This document shows, in pieces, positions 26,603 through 34,550 of a stretch of 64,000 nt of DNA. Made by a program: the position numbers and the translations under genes. Each line of letters begins with the position of its first letter. Positions within the stretch are counted from its first letter, which is position 1. The notes beneath the pieces are model-generated. The model was not told the DNA's origin, did no database searches, and worked only from the letters and a program-made list of their open reading frames with translations. Source of the stretch: Dyadobacter jiangsuensis (GTDB lineage Bacteria; Bacteroidota; Bacteroidia; Cytophagales; Spirosomataceae); the NCBI RefSeq assembly GCF_003014695.1, contig NZ_PYAS01000002.1, positions 248,001 to 312,000 of the forward strand. Reading direction: 5' to 3'.

Positions 26603-26626
26603 CCTTTCGCAAGAATGACGCTTTTT
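26603..26626 (+). repeat. Direct-repeat partner of 18114-18137
   Basis: CCTTTCGCAAGAATGACGC followed by five T matches the stretch beside the tRNA remnant at 21 of 24 positions. Here it does not form a good hairpin, so it is not just another terminator. It may mark the right edge of the accessory region. Confidence 0.4.
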
Positions 26627-26739
26627 CACCATTTCATTTGACGAAAATGGCGTGGCATAGGTAAAGGCAAATAGCACAGTGCTTTTTAACTCGTCGTACT
26701 GACACTTATTATAGCCCGGTCATTTAGCCAAACCAATCC

Positions 26740-27348
26740 ATGAACAGAAGAACTGCCATTACCCATGTTGCGATGATGCTCGGCGGGGCATTGTCTGCTC
26801 CGACGCTGCTGGCCATGAAGCGACGGGACGACCGCGCGCCCTCAGAAGGTTTTGCGATTGGATTTAGCCTGACAGAAAGCCAGAAAATGATTGTGGCGGA
26901 AGTCGCTGAAATGATTATTCCGAAGACGGCAACGCCCGGAGCAAAGGACGTTGGCGTTCCGGCGTTCATTGGGATGATGTTGCAGGATTGTTATAAAACG
27001 CCGGAGCATAAGAGTTTCCTGGCCGGATTGGATAATCTGGAAAAGAAGCAATTCCTGAACTTGAATGCGGAGCAAAAAATGGCGGTGTTGAAGCAGGTCG
27101 AAATGGATTCCGTTGAGGAAATGAAGGCATATCAGGTGCAGCAGACCAAAATGGGCGATAATGAAGACCGGGAACAAATGGCGGCCCAGGCAAAAGGGTT
27201 GCCATTCTGGCGCCTGATCAAAGAGCTCACAATGCTGGGGTATTTTACTTCCGAAGAAGGCATCAAATCGTCCTTCGAATATGTGCCGATTCCCGGCAAG
27301 CTGGAAATGATCAAAATGAAGCCTAATCAGAAATCTTTCGCATACTAA
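26740..27348 (+). CDS. Gluconate 2-dehydrogenase subunit 3 family protein
   Basis: A 202-residue protein with a Tat-like leader (MNRRTAITHVAMMLGG) and the family pattern LTESQKMIVAEVAEMIIPKTATPGAKDVGVPAFI. It is the small partner of membrane-linked GMC dehydrogenases and probably helps export the large subunit encoded 14 bp downstream. Periplasmic. Confidence 0.9.
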   Translation: MNRRTAITHVAMMLGGALSAPTLLAMKRRDDRAPSEGFAIGFSLTESQKMIVAEVAEMIIPKTATPGAKDVGVPAFIGMMLQDCYKTPEHKSFLAGLDNLEKKQFLNLNAEQKMAVLKQVEMDSVEEMKAYQVQQTKMGDNEDREQMAAQAKGLPFWRLIKELTMLGYFTSEEGIKSSFEYVPIPGKLEMIKMKPNQKSFAY

Positions 27349-27362
27349 TTGCCTATCTCACC

Positions 27363-29078
27363 ATGAACTTGAATTTAAAGTCAGATAAAGCGCATACGTT
27401 CGACGCGATTGTGGTCGGATCGGGAATGACCGGCGGTATGGCGGCAAAGGAACTCACCGAAAGAGGCTTGCAGGTACTCATGATCGAGCGCGGACGTGAA
27501 GTGAAGCATATTGAGGACTATGACACGGCCATGAAAGGCCCGTGGGAGTTTGAGCACAGAGGAAGGGTCTCGATCCATTCGGCGGAGGAATATTGGGCAA
27601 ATAACCGTTTTGGCACGCTGGCCAATGAGGAAACGGGACCGTTTTTTACAGATGATAAAAAGAATCCGTACATAGAGAAGCGTCCTTTCGACTGGATCAG
27701 AGCCTACCACACCGGCGGGAAATCGATGCATTGGGGTAGGCAGTCGTACCGGATGAATAAAAAGGATTTTGAAGCGAATGCCAGGGAAGGCATTGCAATT
27801 GACTGGCCGATCCGCTATGAAGATCTTGAACCGTGGTACACGCATGTCGAAAAATTTGTGGGCATCAGCGGTCAGGCGGAAGGCTGGGAGGTTTTGCCCG
27901 ACGGCCACTATCTGCCCGCCATGCCGATGAGCGCTCCCGAGCGGTATTTCAGGGAGGCAATGATGAAAAAGCTGAATCGCCCCGTGACGATCGGGCGCGT
28001 CGCCAACCTTACCAAGCCGCAGCCATGGCATACGGATCTCGGACGGGCATCGTGCCAATACCGCAGCAAATGCGCGAGAGGATGCCCTTATGGTGGTTAT
28101 TACAGCTCGTTGTCGGGCTCCATACCGGCCGCGAGGAAGACGAACAAGCTGACTGTCTTACACGATACGATCGCCAGTGAGATTATCTATGACGAAAAAA
28201 CGCAGAAGGCCAAAGGGGTGCGGGTGATCAACCAGCATACGATGGCTGTGGAAGAGTTTTTTGCAAAAATCGTATTCCTGAATGCGGGGTCGATGAACTC
28301 GGCGGCATTGCTGTTGAACTCGAAGTCCAGCCGTTTTCCAACCGGACTGGGTAACGATAGCGATCAGGTAGGGCGGAATATCATGGATCATCACCTGGGC
28401 GTGGGCGCGAATGCGACGGTCGAAGGTTTTGAAAATGATTACATTTTTGGTCAAAGGCCTAATGCATTGTACATACCGCGTTTCAGAAACTGGGGATCCG
28501 ATAAGAAGGACTTCCTGCGCGGATACGGGTACCAGGGAGGTGCAAGTAAATCGGACTGGAAACGCGGGATCACGATGAACGGTTTCGGTGCCAGTTTCAA
28601 GGAGGATATGTCGCACCCTGGCACGTGGACAATGGGCTTTGGCGGTTTTGGGGAAATACTGCCGGATCCGTCGAACCGGATGTTTCTGGATAATGACAAG
28701 AAAGACAAATGGGGCATTCCGATGATCGTTTTCGATGCCGCTTTTGGGGAGAATGAACTGGCGATGCGAAAAGATATGATGGCTTCGGCGGTAGAAATGC
28801 TGGAAGTGGCGGGTTTCAAAAACGTGGCCGGGTTCAACCGGCAGGACACGCACCCGGGCCTGGGCATTCACGACATGGGTACGGCGCGCATGGGTAAAGA
28901 CCCGAAAAACTCTGTTCTGAATAAATTCAATCAGGTGCACGCCTGCAAGAATGTGTTCGTGACCGATGGGGCGGCTATGGTATCCTCTTCCTGCGTGAAC
29001 CCGTCCATTACTTACATGGCTATGACGGCAAGAGCGGCTGATCACGCTGTGAACGAATTAAAGAAGCAGAATTTGTAA
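27363..29078 (+). CDS. GMC family oxidoreductase (FAD-dependent sugar/alcohol dehydrogenase)
   Basis: A 571-residue protein. The FAD-binding GxGxxG is in DAIVVGSGMTGGMAAKEL (residues about 13-30). CARGCPYGGYYSS and HDMGTARMG occur further on, and the C-terminal FAD loop is VSSSCVNPSITYMAMTARAADHAV. It has no leader of its own and is likely carried by the Tat-bearing subunit 3 upstream. Substrate is unknown; relatives oxidise gluconate or other polyols in the periplasm. Confidence 0.9.
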   Translation: MNLNLKSDKAHTFDAIVVGSGMTGGMAAKELTERGLQVLMIERGREVKHIEDYDTAMKGPWEFEHRGRVSIHSAEEYWANNRFGTLANEETGPFFTDDKKNPYIEKRPFDWIRAYHTGGKSMHWGRQSYRMNKKDFEANAREGIAIDWPIRYEDLEPWYTHVEKFVGISGQAEGWEVLPDGHYLPAMPMSAPERYFREAMMKKLNRPVTIGRVANLTKPQPWHTDLGRASCQYRSKCARGCPYGGYYSSLSGSIPAARKTNKLTVLHDTIASEIIYDEKTQKAKGVRVINQHTMAVEEFFAKIVFLNAGSMNSAALLLNSKSSRFPTGLGNDSDQVGRNIMDHHLGVGANATVEGFENDYIFGQRPNALYIPRFRNWGSDKKDFLRGYGYQGGASKSDWKRGITMNGFGASFKEDMSHPGTWTMGFGGFGEILPDPSNRMFLDNDKKDKWGIPMIVFDAAFGENELAMRKDMMASAVEMLEVAGFKNVAGFNRQDTHPGLGIHDMGTARMGKDPKNSVLNKFNQVHACKNVFVTDGAAMVSSSCVNPSITYMAMTARAADHAVNELKKQNL

Positions 29079-29083
29079 AGGGA

Positions 29084-29935
29084 TCAGCCCCGTTTTCTTC
29101 CCAGGATTACCAGCGCTATGCCTCCCAGGATCGCGACGGATGCAATCACGAGGTTGAAAGTAACGTGTTCGCCTAAAATGAAAACGGCGGCCGTAGAGGC
29201 AATCACGGGTACGGTCAGTTGTACGGAGGCAGCCTGCGTAGCTTTGAGCGAAGGCAGAATGCTGTACCAGATCGCGTAGCCGACACCGGAGGAAACGCTG
29301 CCGGATATTACTGCGAAGATGGCACCCTGAGCGTCGATGGAGTTGGCTAATGGCAGGAAAAGCAACGAAACCGGCGCTGCTTTGAGGAAGTTACCGGCGG
29401 TCGCGGTGAGTGGGTCGCCCTGTTTTCTTCCGAGCAACGAATATACACCCCAGGCCATTCCGGCGATGGCCATAAGCAACGCGCTGAATGGATCGGGCGC
29501 GTGAATTCCCGGGGCAACGAGGATTATCAGGCCCCCAAAAGCAGTTAGCAGGCCAGTCCATTGGATGATGCGTAAATGCTCGCCCTGATAGAGGCCGGTG
29601 ATAATCATGGTGGCCTGTACCGTGCCGAACAGGAGCAAAGCCCCGGTTCCGGTGGGTAAATTCACGTAAGCAAACGAAAATGCAATGGCGTAGGTCAGGA
29701 GGCTGAATGCTCCCTGCCAGGTGCCGGCGTTACGTAGCGTACCCTTGCGCAGCAGGATTATCAAACTGAGCGTGACCGCCCCTGCCAGCAGCCGGATAAT
29801 CGTAAAAGCCGCCGGATCCGTCGAGGTTTGGCTGAGCGCAATTCTGCATAAGAGAGAATTAGCGGCAAATGAAGCCATTGCCAGTGCTACTTGCAGCATA
29901 ATCCGTACGGTTACCGATCGAGCAGCCTGGGTCAT
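29084..29935 (-). CDS. EamA/DMT-family transporter
   Basis: A 283-residue protein with ten hydrophobic segments arranged as two EamA repeats (SFAANSLLCRIALSQTSTD in the first; GSVSSGVGYAIWYSILPSLK in the second). The conserved P-to-helix ending is AAVFILGEHVTFNLVIA. A small-metabolite exporter of unknown substrate. Convergent with the GMC gene; only 5 bp separate it from the membrane protein gene ending at 29941. Confidence 0.88.
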   Translation of the reverse strand: MTQAARSVTVRIMLQVALAMASFAANSLLCRIALSQTSTDPAAFTIIRLLAGAVTLSLIILLRKGTLRNAGTWQGAFSLLTYAIAFSFAYVNLPTGTGALLLFGTVQATMIITGLYQGEHLRIIQWTGLLTAFGGLIILVAPGIHAPDPFSALLMAIAGMAWGVYSLLGRKQGDPLTATAGNFLKAAPVSLLFLPLANSIDAQGAIFAVISGSVSSGVGYAIWYSILPSLKATQAASVQLTVPVIASTAAVFILGEHVTFNLVIASVAILGGIALVILGRKRG

Positions 29936-29940
29936 TTTGT

Positions 29941-32106
29941 TTAAAAAGGATATTTCTCACAACTGACCTTTTTCAACTCCACCAAATGAAGCGCCTCGCT
30001 CGAATAAATGCGGGCAATGTTGCCTTTGGGGATGAACGAGTCGATCAGCGTCGGGTCGTCGGAGAGGATGTATTCGTAGCAGAATTTTTTCTTCGCGTTT
30101 TTCAATGGGGCCAATTCTTTCATGTAACGGATGTAATCCATCTGGCCCGGGCGCTGCACGTCGTTATCGGTAGCGCTCCAGAAGTGGTAGTAACCCACAT
30201 TTCTGCGGAACATCACACCTACATTTCGATCCGCCGGGATGTGCGGGCGGAGTTCTTTAAAGCTGAGGTAATTGTCGGGATTGCTCAGAAAATAGGCCCT
30301 GTCGCGGTTCATCGACAGGATATTGGAAGTGCGGTCCTGATCGTAATACCCCGCTTTTTCCAGCAATGCAAATACTTTAGTCCTTTCCGCATAATCGGGC
30401 CATTTTTTCAACGGGTGGCAGTTGTCTTTGCCTGGAAATTCGTAGTAATCGCTCAGGTATTTTTCATACACTTTTCCTACTTCTGCACTGCTTTCGCAAA
30501 TGGCAATAGGAATATGCCCCAATGCTTTCCGTGTCACAAAATTGATGGAGACAAGCTCTTTACTGGGGTTGCCGTACACGAATGGCAGGGAAGAAATCAA
30601 TAGCGGAACGATCAGGTAAATCGCTTTCCACCGGAGTTTCAGCGAGTACACGCAGGCGATCATGATCGCGCCCATCGCGAACAGGGGCATTTGCGTGCGT
30701 GTGCTCCAGAGCTGGAATTTCATTAATGTACAAAACAGCAGGAAGCCAAGCGCCGAGCAGGTCCAGAACCACTTAATATCCCGGTTCAAAGGCAGGAATA
30801 GCAGGAGAATGCTCATTCCGACGATCAGCCAGAAATGGATCGTGTTCGGGATCATATCCTCATGCACCGAGTATTTGACCGAAAACGGGTCGACGCTCAG
30901 ATCGGGATCGTCGATGGCTACGCCGATGGTTTCGTGAAATGCCCTGATCTGTTTGTCTACGGCCTGGTTGAAGCTCGTCACGGGCAAACCGATGTTCAAT
31001 CCCGCGTTTTTGATCACATTCGACAGGGTGTAAACAACGGAATGCTTTTTGGCAGGCAGCTCCTCGGAAGCGAACGGCGTATTTTGCAATGGGCTCATCA
31101 CATGCCCGAAAAGCGAGTAGTTGCGGTAAAAGAAAGGGGAATAGGTGACAGCCATGAGCGCCAGCGCCACACCGAGGACTTTCATGGCATAGGCAAAACG
31201 ATATTGCATCAGAATGCGGATACCGAAGTAGACCGCAAATGGTATGGCGAAAATCAGGATCGTATATTTTGAAAACCCGCCGAATGCCAGCGATTGCATC
31301 ATCGCTACCAGTGCCAGCGTCGATTTTTTTTCCAATAATTCAAACCCGAAATACACGAATGCGATGAAGAAAAAGCACCCGCAGAGGTCGACCTGGGTAC
31401 TGGTGCTTTCAAAAATCCCGATGGGTATGGTGAGGAAGCAGATCGACGCCAGTAATTGCCCGTCTTTCCCCAGGCCGAATTTTTTGGTGATCAGGCTAAT
31501 TCCGCAGATCGACCCGATGAATGCACCGAATTGGATCAGTCCGGAGAACTGGTCCGAACCCGAGAGCAGCACGGTATCCAACACAATATATTCTGCAAAT
31601 ACATTGAGATACAACTGCTGCAAATGCATGGTCGGGAAGTGATCGAGGTTACCATTGTAAATCCAGATCAGGATCCGGTTCAAATGGTACATGTGGGAAT
31701 CAAAGTTGTTCGGGGCAGCATATATCGCGAGGAACAGCAATGGCAGCATGTATAGCAACGCAACGGCAGCGATCACTATTTTGTGGGTTGTGCCCAACCC
31801 CGCCAGGCGGAAGGCGGATTTCAACGCGCTCAGTTTTTCCAGATCAATTTTCCCCGAGCGATGGAGGTAGTAAACCAGCCCGGACACTCCCAATGCCTCA
31901 ATCGCCCAGAAAACCAGCGCCGATGTGGTATTAACTGCGTTGAAGAAAGAGGCTGTTTCGTTGTAGATAAATACAATGCCTGCGTTGGCGATCAGCGACA
32001 GGATGAACGACCGGCGTAAGTTGGTATACACGCCCGTTTCGGTGGAGCGCAGGAAAAAGATTGCAAAAATACAGACAAACGAAATCAGGAGTAAACCAAT
32101 ACCCAT
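29941..32106 (-). CDS. Large membrane protein, GT-C glycosyltransferase-like
   Basis: About 721 residues from the ATG at 32106 (MGIGLLLISFVC). The frame to 32223 adds a non-hydrophobic extension. About 12 hydrophobic segments precede a soluble C-terminal region. The first large loop has NNFDSHMYHLNRILIWIYNG, reminiscent of the acidic-residue loop of PMT/ArnT-like GT-C enzymes that use lipid-linked sugars. The segment TSTQVDLCGCFFFIAFVYFG also fits this class. Donor and acceptor cannot be deduced. Confidence 0.7.
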   Translation of the reverse strand: MGIGLLLISFVCIFAIFFLRSTETGVYTNLRRSFILSLIANAGIVFIYNETASFFNAVNTTSALVFWAIEALGVSGLVYYLHRSGKIDLEKLSALKSAFRLAGLGTTHKIVIAAVALLYMLPLLFLAIYAAPNNFDSHMYHLNRILIWIYNGNLDHFPTMHLQQLYLNVFAEYIVLDTVLLSGSDQFSGLIQFGAFIGSICGISLITKKFGLGKDGQLLASICFLTIPIGIFESTSTQVDLCGCFFFIAFVYFGFELLEKKSTLALVAMMQSLAFGGFSKYTILIFAIPFAVYFGIRILMQYRFAYAMKVLGVALALMAVTYSPFFYRNYSLFGHVMSPLQNTPFASEELPAKKHSVVYTLSNVIKNAGLNIGLPVTSFNQAVDKQIRAFHETIGVAIDDPDLSVDPFSVKYSVHEDMIPNTIHFWLIVGMSILLLFLPLNRDIKWFWTCSALGFLLFCTLMKFQLWSTRTQMPLFAMGAIMIACVYSLKLRWKAIYLIVPLLISSLPFVYGNPSKELVSINFVTRKALGHIPIAICESSAEVGKVYEKYLSDYYEFPGKDNCHPLKKWPDYAERTKVFALLEKAGYYDQDRTSNILSMNRDRAYFLSNPDNYLSFKELRPHIPADRNVGVMFRRNVGYYHFWSATDNDVQRPGQMDYIRYMKELAPLKNAKKKFCYEYILSDDPTLIDSFIPKGNIARIYSSEALHLVELKKVSCEKYPF

Positions 32107-32268
32107 ACAACGAAGTGAAAACGAACTGGAAAATATCAGATTCCGGGCTTTGGCGTAGCCTGTGCATCCCGGATGTGCGATTTTAGCGCTGCAAAGGTAC
32201 GTGATTATTCCGGCCCGGAACACGATTTGTTAGTGTACGCGCATCTTATGGGCGCTTTTTGTGCCGTT

Positions 32269-33216
32269 TCAGGAAACTACATTGCGTGGATTTCCCGATT
32301 GAAAACTTTCCAGATTGTCCGCAACCATTTGCAGCAAACGCTGGCGTGCCTCGAATGTCGCCCAGGCTACGTGCGGGGTGATTACGCAATTCGGTGCCGA
32401 TAGCAATGGATTATCGGCTTTTGGGGGTTCTACTGAAAGGACATCCAGCCCGGCTGCCGCGATCACACCATTGCTGAGTGCTTCCGCAAGGTCCTGCTCG
32501 TGAATGAGCGGTCCGCGGCCGGTGTTGAGGATAATCGCGCTGGATTGCATCTTTGAAAGGCTCTCCCTGTTGATAATCTCTTTTGTTTCGTCGGTAAGCG
32601 GGCAATGGAGACTGATAACATCGCTTTGCCGGAATATTTCATCCAGCGTAACCATTTCCACACCTTCTGTCGGTACCGGATGTTTCCGGTAGGCGATTAC
32701 CTTCATGCCGAAGGCCGCGGCAATTTTCGCGACCTGCGAGCCGATATCCCCGAGGCCGATCAATCCCATGGTTTTGCCGGCCAGTTCATGAAGGGGCGTT
32801 TTCCAGTAACAGAAATCAGCGGAAGCTGCCCAATCGCCGGCAAATACGCTCTGGCTGTGCGTCTCGACGCGGTTCACGATCGCCAAAAGCAATGCGAATG
32901 TCTGCTGCGCCACAGACGCCGGACCGTAGGCTTTCACATTGGTGACGGTAATGCCCTGTTTTCTGGCTGCCTCAATGTCGATATTGTTAAAACCTGTGGC
33001 CATCACGCCGATATACCTCGCTTTCGGTAGCTGTGCCAGCGTTTCAGCGGAAAGCACGACCTTATTAACCAGTAATATTTCAGCATCCTTGGCCCGCTCC
33101 ACGATCTCCTCCTTCGCTGAGCGGTCATAAATCGTCACGTTACCCAATTTTTCAATAGGCGCCCAATCCTGGTCTCCGGGGTTCAAAGTATAGCCGTCGA
33201 GAATTACGATGTTCAT
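32269..33216 (-). CDS. D-2-hydroxyacid dehydrogenase
   Basis: A 315-residue protein from the ATG at 33216 (MNIVILDGYTLNPGD). The Rossmann NAD motif is GLGDIGSQVAKIAAAFG. Catalytic Arg is in ILNTGRGPLIHEQ, Glu in LDVLSVEPP and His in CVITPHVAWATFEARQR. Members act on glycerate, lactate or similar 2-hydroxyacids; the substrate is not determined. Its start lies just inside the 3' end of the ATPase gene at 33228. Confidence 0.92.
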   Translation of the reverse strand: MNIVILDGYTLNPGDQDWAPIEKLGNVTIYDRSAKEEIVERAKDAEILLVNKVVLSAETLAQLPKARYIGVMATGFNNIDIEAARKQGITVTNVKAYGPASVAQQTFALLLAIVNRVETHSQSVFAGDWAASADFCYWKTPLHELAGKTMGLIGLGDIGSQVAKIAAAFGMKVIAYRKHPVPTEGVEMVTLDEIFRQSDVISLHCPLTDETKEIINRESLSKMQSSAIILNTGRGPLIHEQDLAEALSNGVIAAAGLDVLSVEPPKADNPLLSAPNCVITPHVAWATFEARQRLLQMVADNLESFQSGNPRNVVS

Positions 33217-33227
33217 GTAGTTTGTAT

Positions 33228-34382
33228 TTAAATATTTTTCCAACCTTTTACGGTGTACTGTGTTCGCGACTGATTGGTACTACCGCCGTATATTAAAGTC
33301 TTTTCTCCGGCATTGTTCTCTGAAATTTCATTGAAATAATTAAGCCCTGCGAAATGCTCGGTCATAATGGTCTGCGTCGATTTGATTTCGAAAATATCAT
33401 ACAGGTTACCGTTTTGGGTTAGTAGGTCGACCTCGTGTCCGTTGGAGTCGCGCCAGAACCAGTAATCCTGGTGCAGGTACTTATGCTCGTTTTGTTTATA
33501 GATCTCCGCGATGATGAGATTTTCGAAAATGTTTCCCCGTAACTGATTTTCATTGAAGGTCGTCGTATTCCTGATTCCCAGGAGGTGGCACAAAAGACCC
33601 GTATCATAAAAATAGATTTTCGGAGTTTTTACGACTCGCTTGCTGAAATTCCGGTAAAACGGCTGCAATTGAAAAGTGATGTAGCTGCTTTCAAGAATCG
33701 ACAGCCAGGCTTTTGCGGTTGGCTGTGTTATTCCGCATTCATTTGCGATGGAAGAGAGATTCATCAATTGACCGACGCGCGCAGCACATAAGCTCAGGAA
33801 GGTACGGAACTGCCGAAGGTCCCGGATGTTGGCGAGTTCGGTCACATCGCGTTCCACGTAGGTTTGGATATAGTTGGCATAAAATGTGGTTGGCTCGATA
33901 CCTCTGTCATAAATCGCGGGGTAAAATCCATTGAGGCAAGCTTCCGGGAATGTTTCAGCCAGCAGGTTACCCGATCTCATTTCAGCAAAGTCGAATGGCA
34001 GCAGCTTAAAAAGTGCCACGCGGCCGGCGAGGCTTTGCGTGATATTATTGAGCAACTGGAAATTCTGAGAACCTGATAATATGAATTGCCCCATTTGACG
34101 CGACTCATCCACAATCGTTTGAATGTAGGAAAAGAGGCCGGGTGCTTGTTGTACCTCATCAAATATGATGTGTTCCGGGTATTCGCGCAAAAAGCCGAGA
34201 GGATCGTCGGTAGCGAATGCCCGATTGTCCGGATTTTCGAGGGATACATACCGGTAATCTTCGAAAATATTTTTAAGCATTGTAGTCTTACCCGACTGCC
34301 GGGGCCCGGTGATAGCAAGGACAGGATACTTTTCAGTATGCTGTCTGATTACTGCTTCGATATGGCGGGCTACGAATGTCAT
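33228..34382 (-). CDS. AAA_14 / DUF4143 family ATPase (second copy)
   Basis: A 384-residue protein. Walker A is GPRQSGKTT (26-34) and Walker B is HIIFDEVQQAPG (71-82). A winged-helix-like segment is present (LSSIANECGITQPTAKAW, about 215). The DUF4143 nuclease-like domain follows (IFENLIIAEIYK; DYWFWRDSNGHEVDLL near 307; FEIKST), with the D...ExK-type residues in place. It is clearly a paralogue class of the protein at 7339 but is diverged from it. Its promoter region holds four 22-bp repeats and a TACCTTTG element. Function unknown. Confidence 0.88.
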   Translation of the reverse strand: MTFVARHIEAVIRQHTEKYPVLAITGPRQSGKTTMLKNIFEDYRYVSLENPDNRAFATDDPLGFLREYPEHIIFDEVQQAPGLFSYIQTIVDESRQMGQFILSGSQNFQLLNNITQSLAGRVALFKLLPFDFAEMRSGNLLAETFPEACLNGFYPAIYDRGIEPTTFYANYIQTYVERDVTELANIRDLRQFRTFLSLCAARVGQLMNLSSIANECGITQPTAKAWLSILESSYITFQLQPFYRNFSKRVVKTPKIYFYDTGLLCHLLGIRNTTTFNENQLRGNIFENLIIAEIYKQNEHKYLHQDYWFWRDSNGHEVDLLTQNGNLYDIFEIKSTQTIMTEHFAGLNYFNEISENNAGEKTLIYGGSTNQSRTQYTVKGWKNI

Positions 34383-34401
34383 AAGTGGATCGTTATCAAT
34401 G

Positions 34402-34409
34402 CAAAGGTA
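34402..34409 (-). promoter_or_regulatory. Putative -7 element of the second DUF4143 ATPase gene
   Basis: TACCTTTG on the minus strand matches TAnnTTTG. It lies 20 bp before the ATG at 34382, just inside the 22-bp repeat array (34415-34502), which would occupy the -33 and further upstream positions. Confidence 0.6.
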
Positions 34410-34414
34410 GCTCT

Positions 34415-34502
34415 ATTTTGGAATTACATGAATTCTATTTTGAAATTGCATAGACTTAATTTTGAAATTACATAGCTTCTATTTTGAATTTGCATAAAAA
34501 AG
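34415..34502 (-). repeat. Four tandem 22-bp repeats upstream of the second DUF4143 ATPase gene
   Basis: On the plus strand the units start at 34415, 34437, 34459 and 34481, exactly 22 bp apart, each with the core ATTTTGRAWTTRCATR. The unit length is close to two DNA turns, so sites lie on one face. The last unit runs into the A-tract of the M1 peptidase terminator. Likely binding sites for a regulator, perhaps the ATPase's own winged helix. Confidence 0.85.
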
Positions 34503-34531
34503 CCCTTCCAAATCAGACTCGGAAGGGCTTT
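34495..34531 (-). terminator. Terminator of the M1 peptidase gene
   Basis: On the minus strand AAGCCCTTCC pairs with GGAAGGGCTT and is followed by a run of T residues. It lies 20 bp after the M1 peptidase stop. Confidence 0.85.
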
Positions 34532-34550
34532 GAAAATTATTGGTATAACG

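Noticed and set aside
28158..29045. A 295-codon minus-strand open frame
   Set aside because: Antisense to the GMC oxidoreductase gene, whose motifs are complete.
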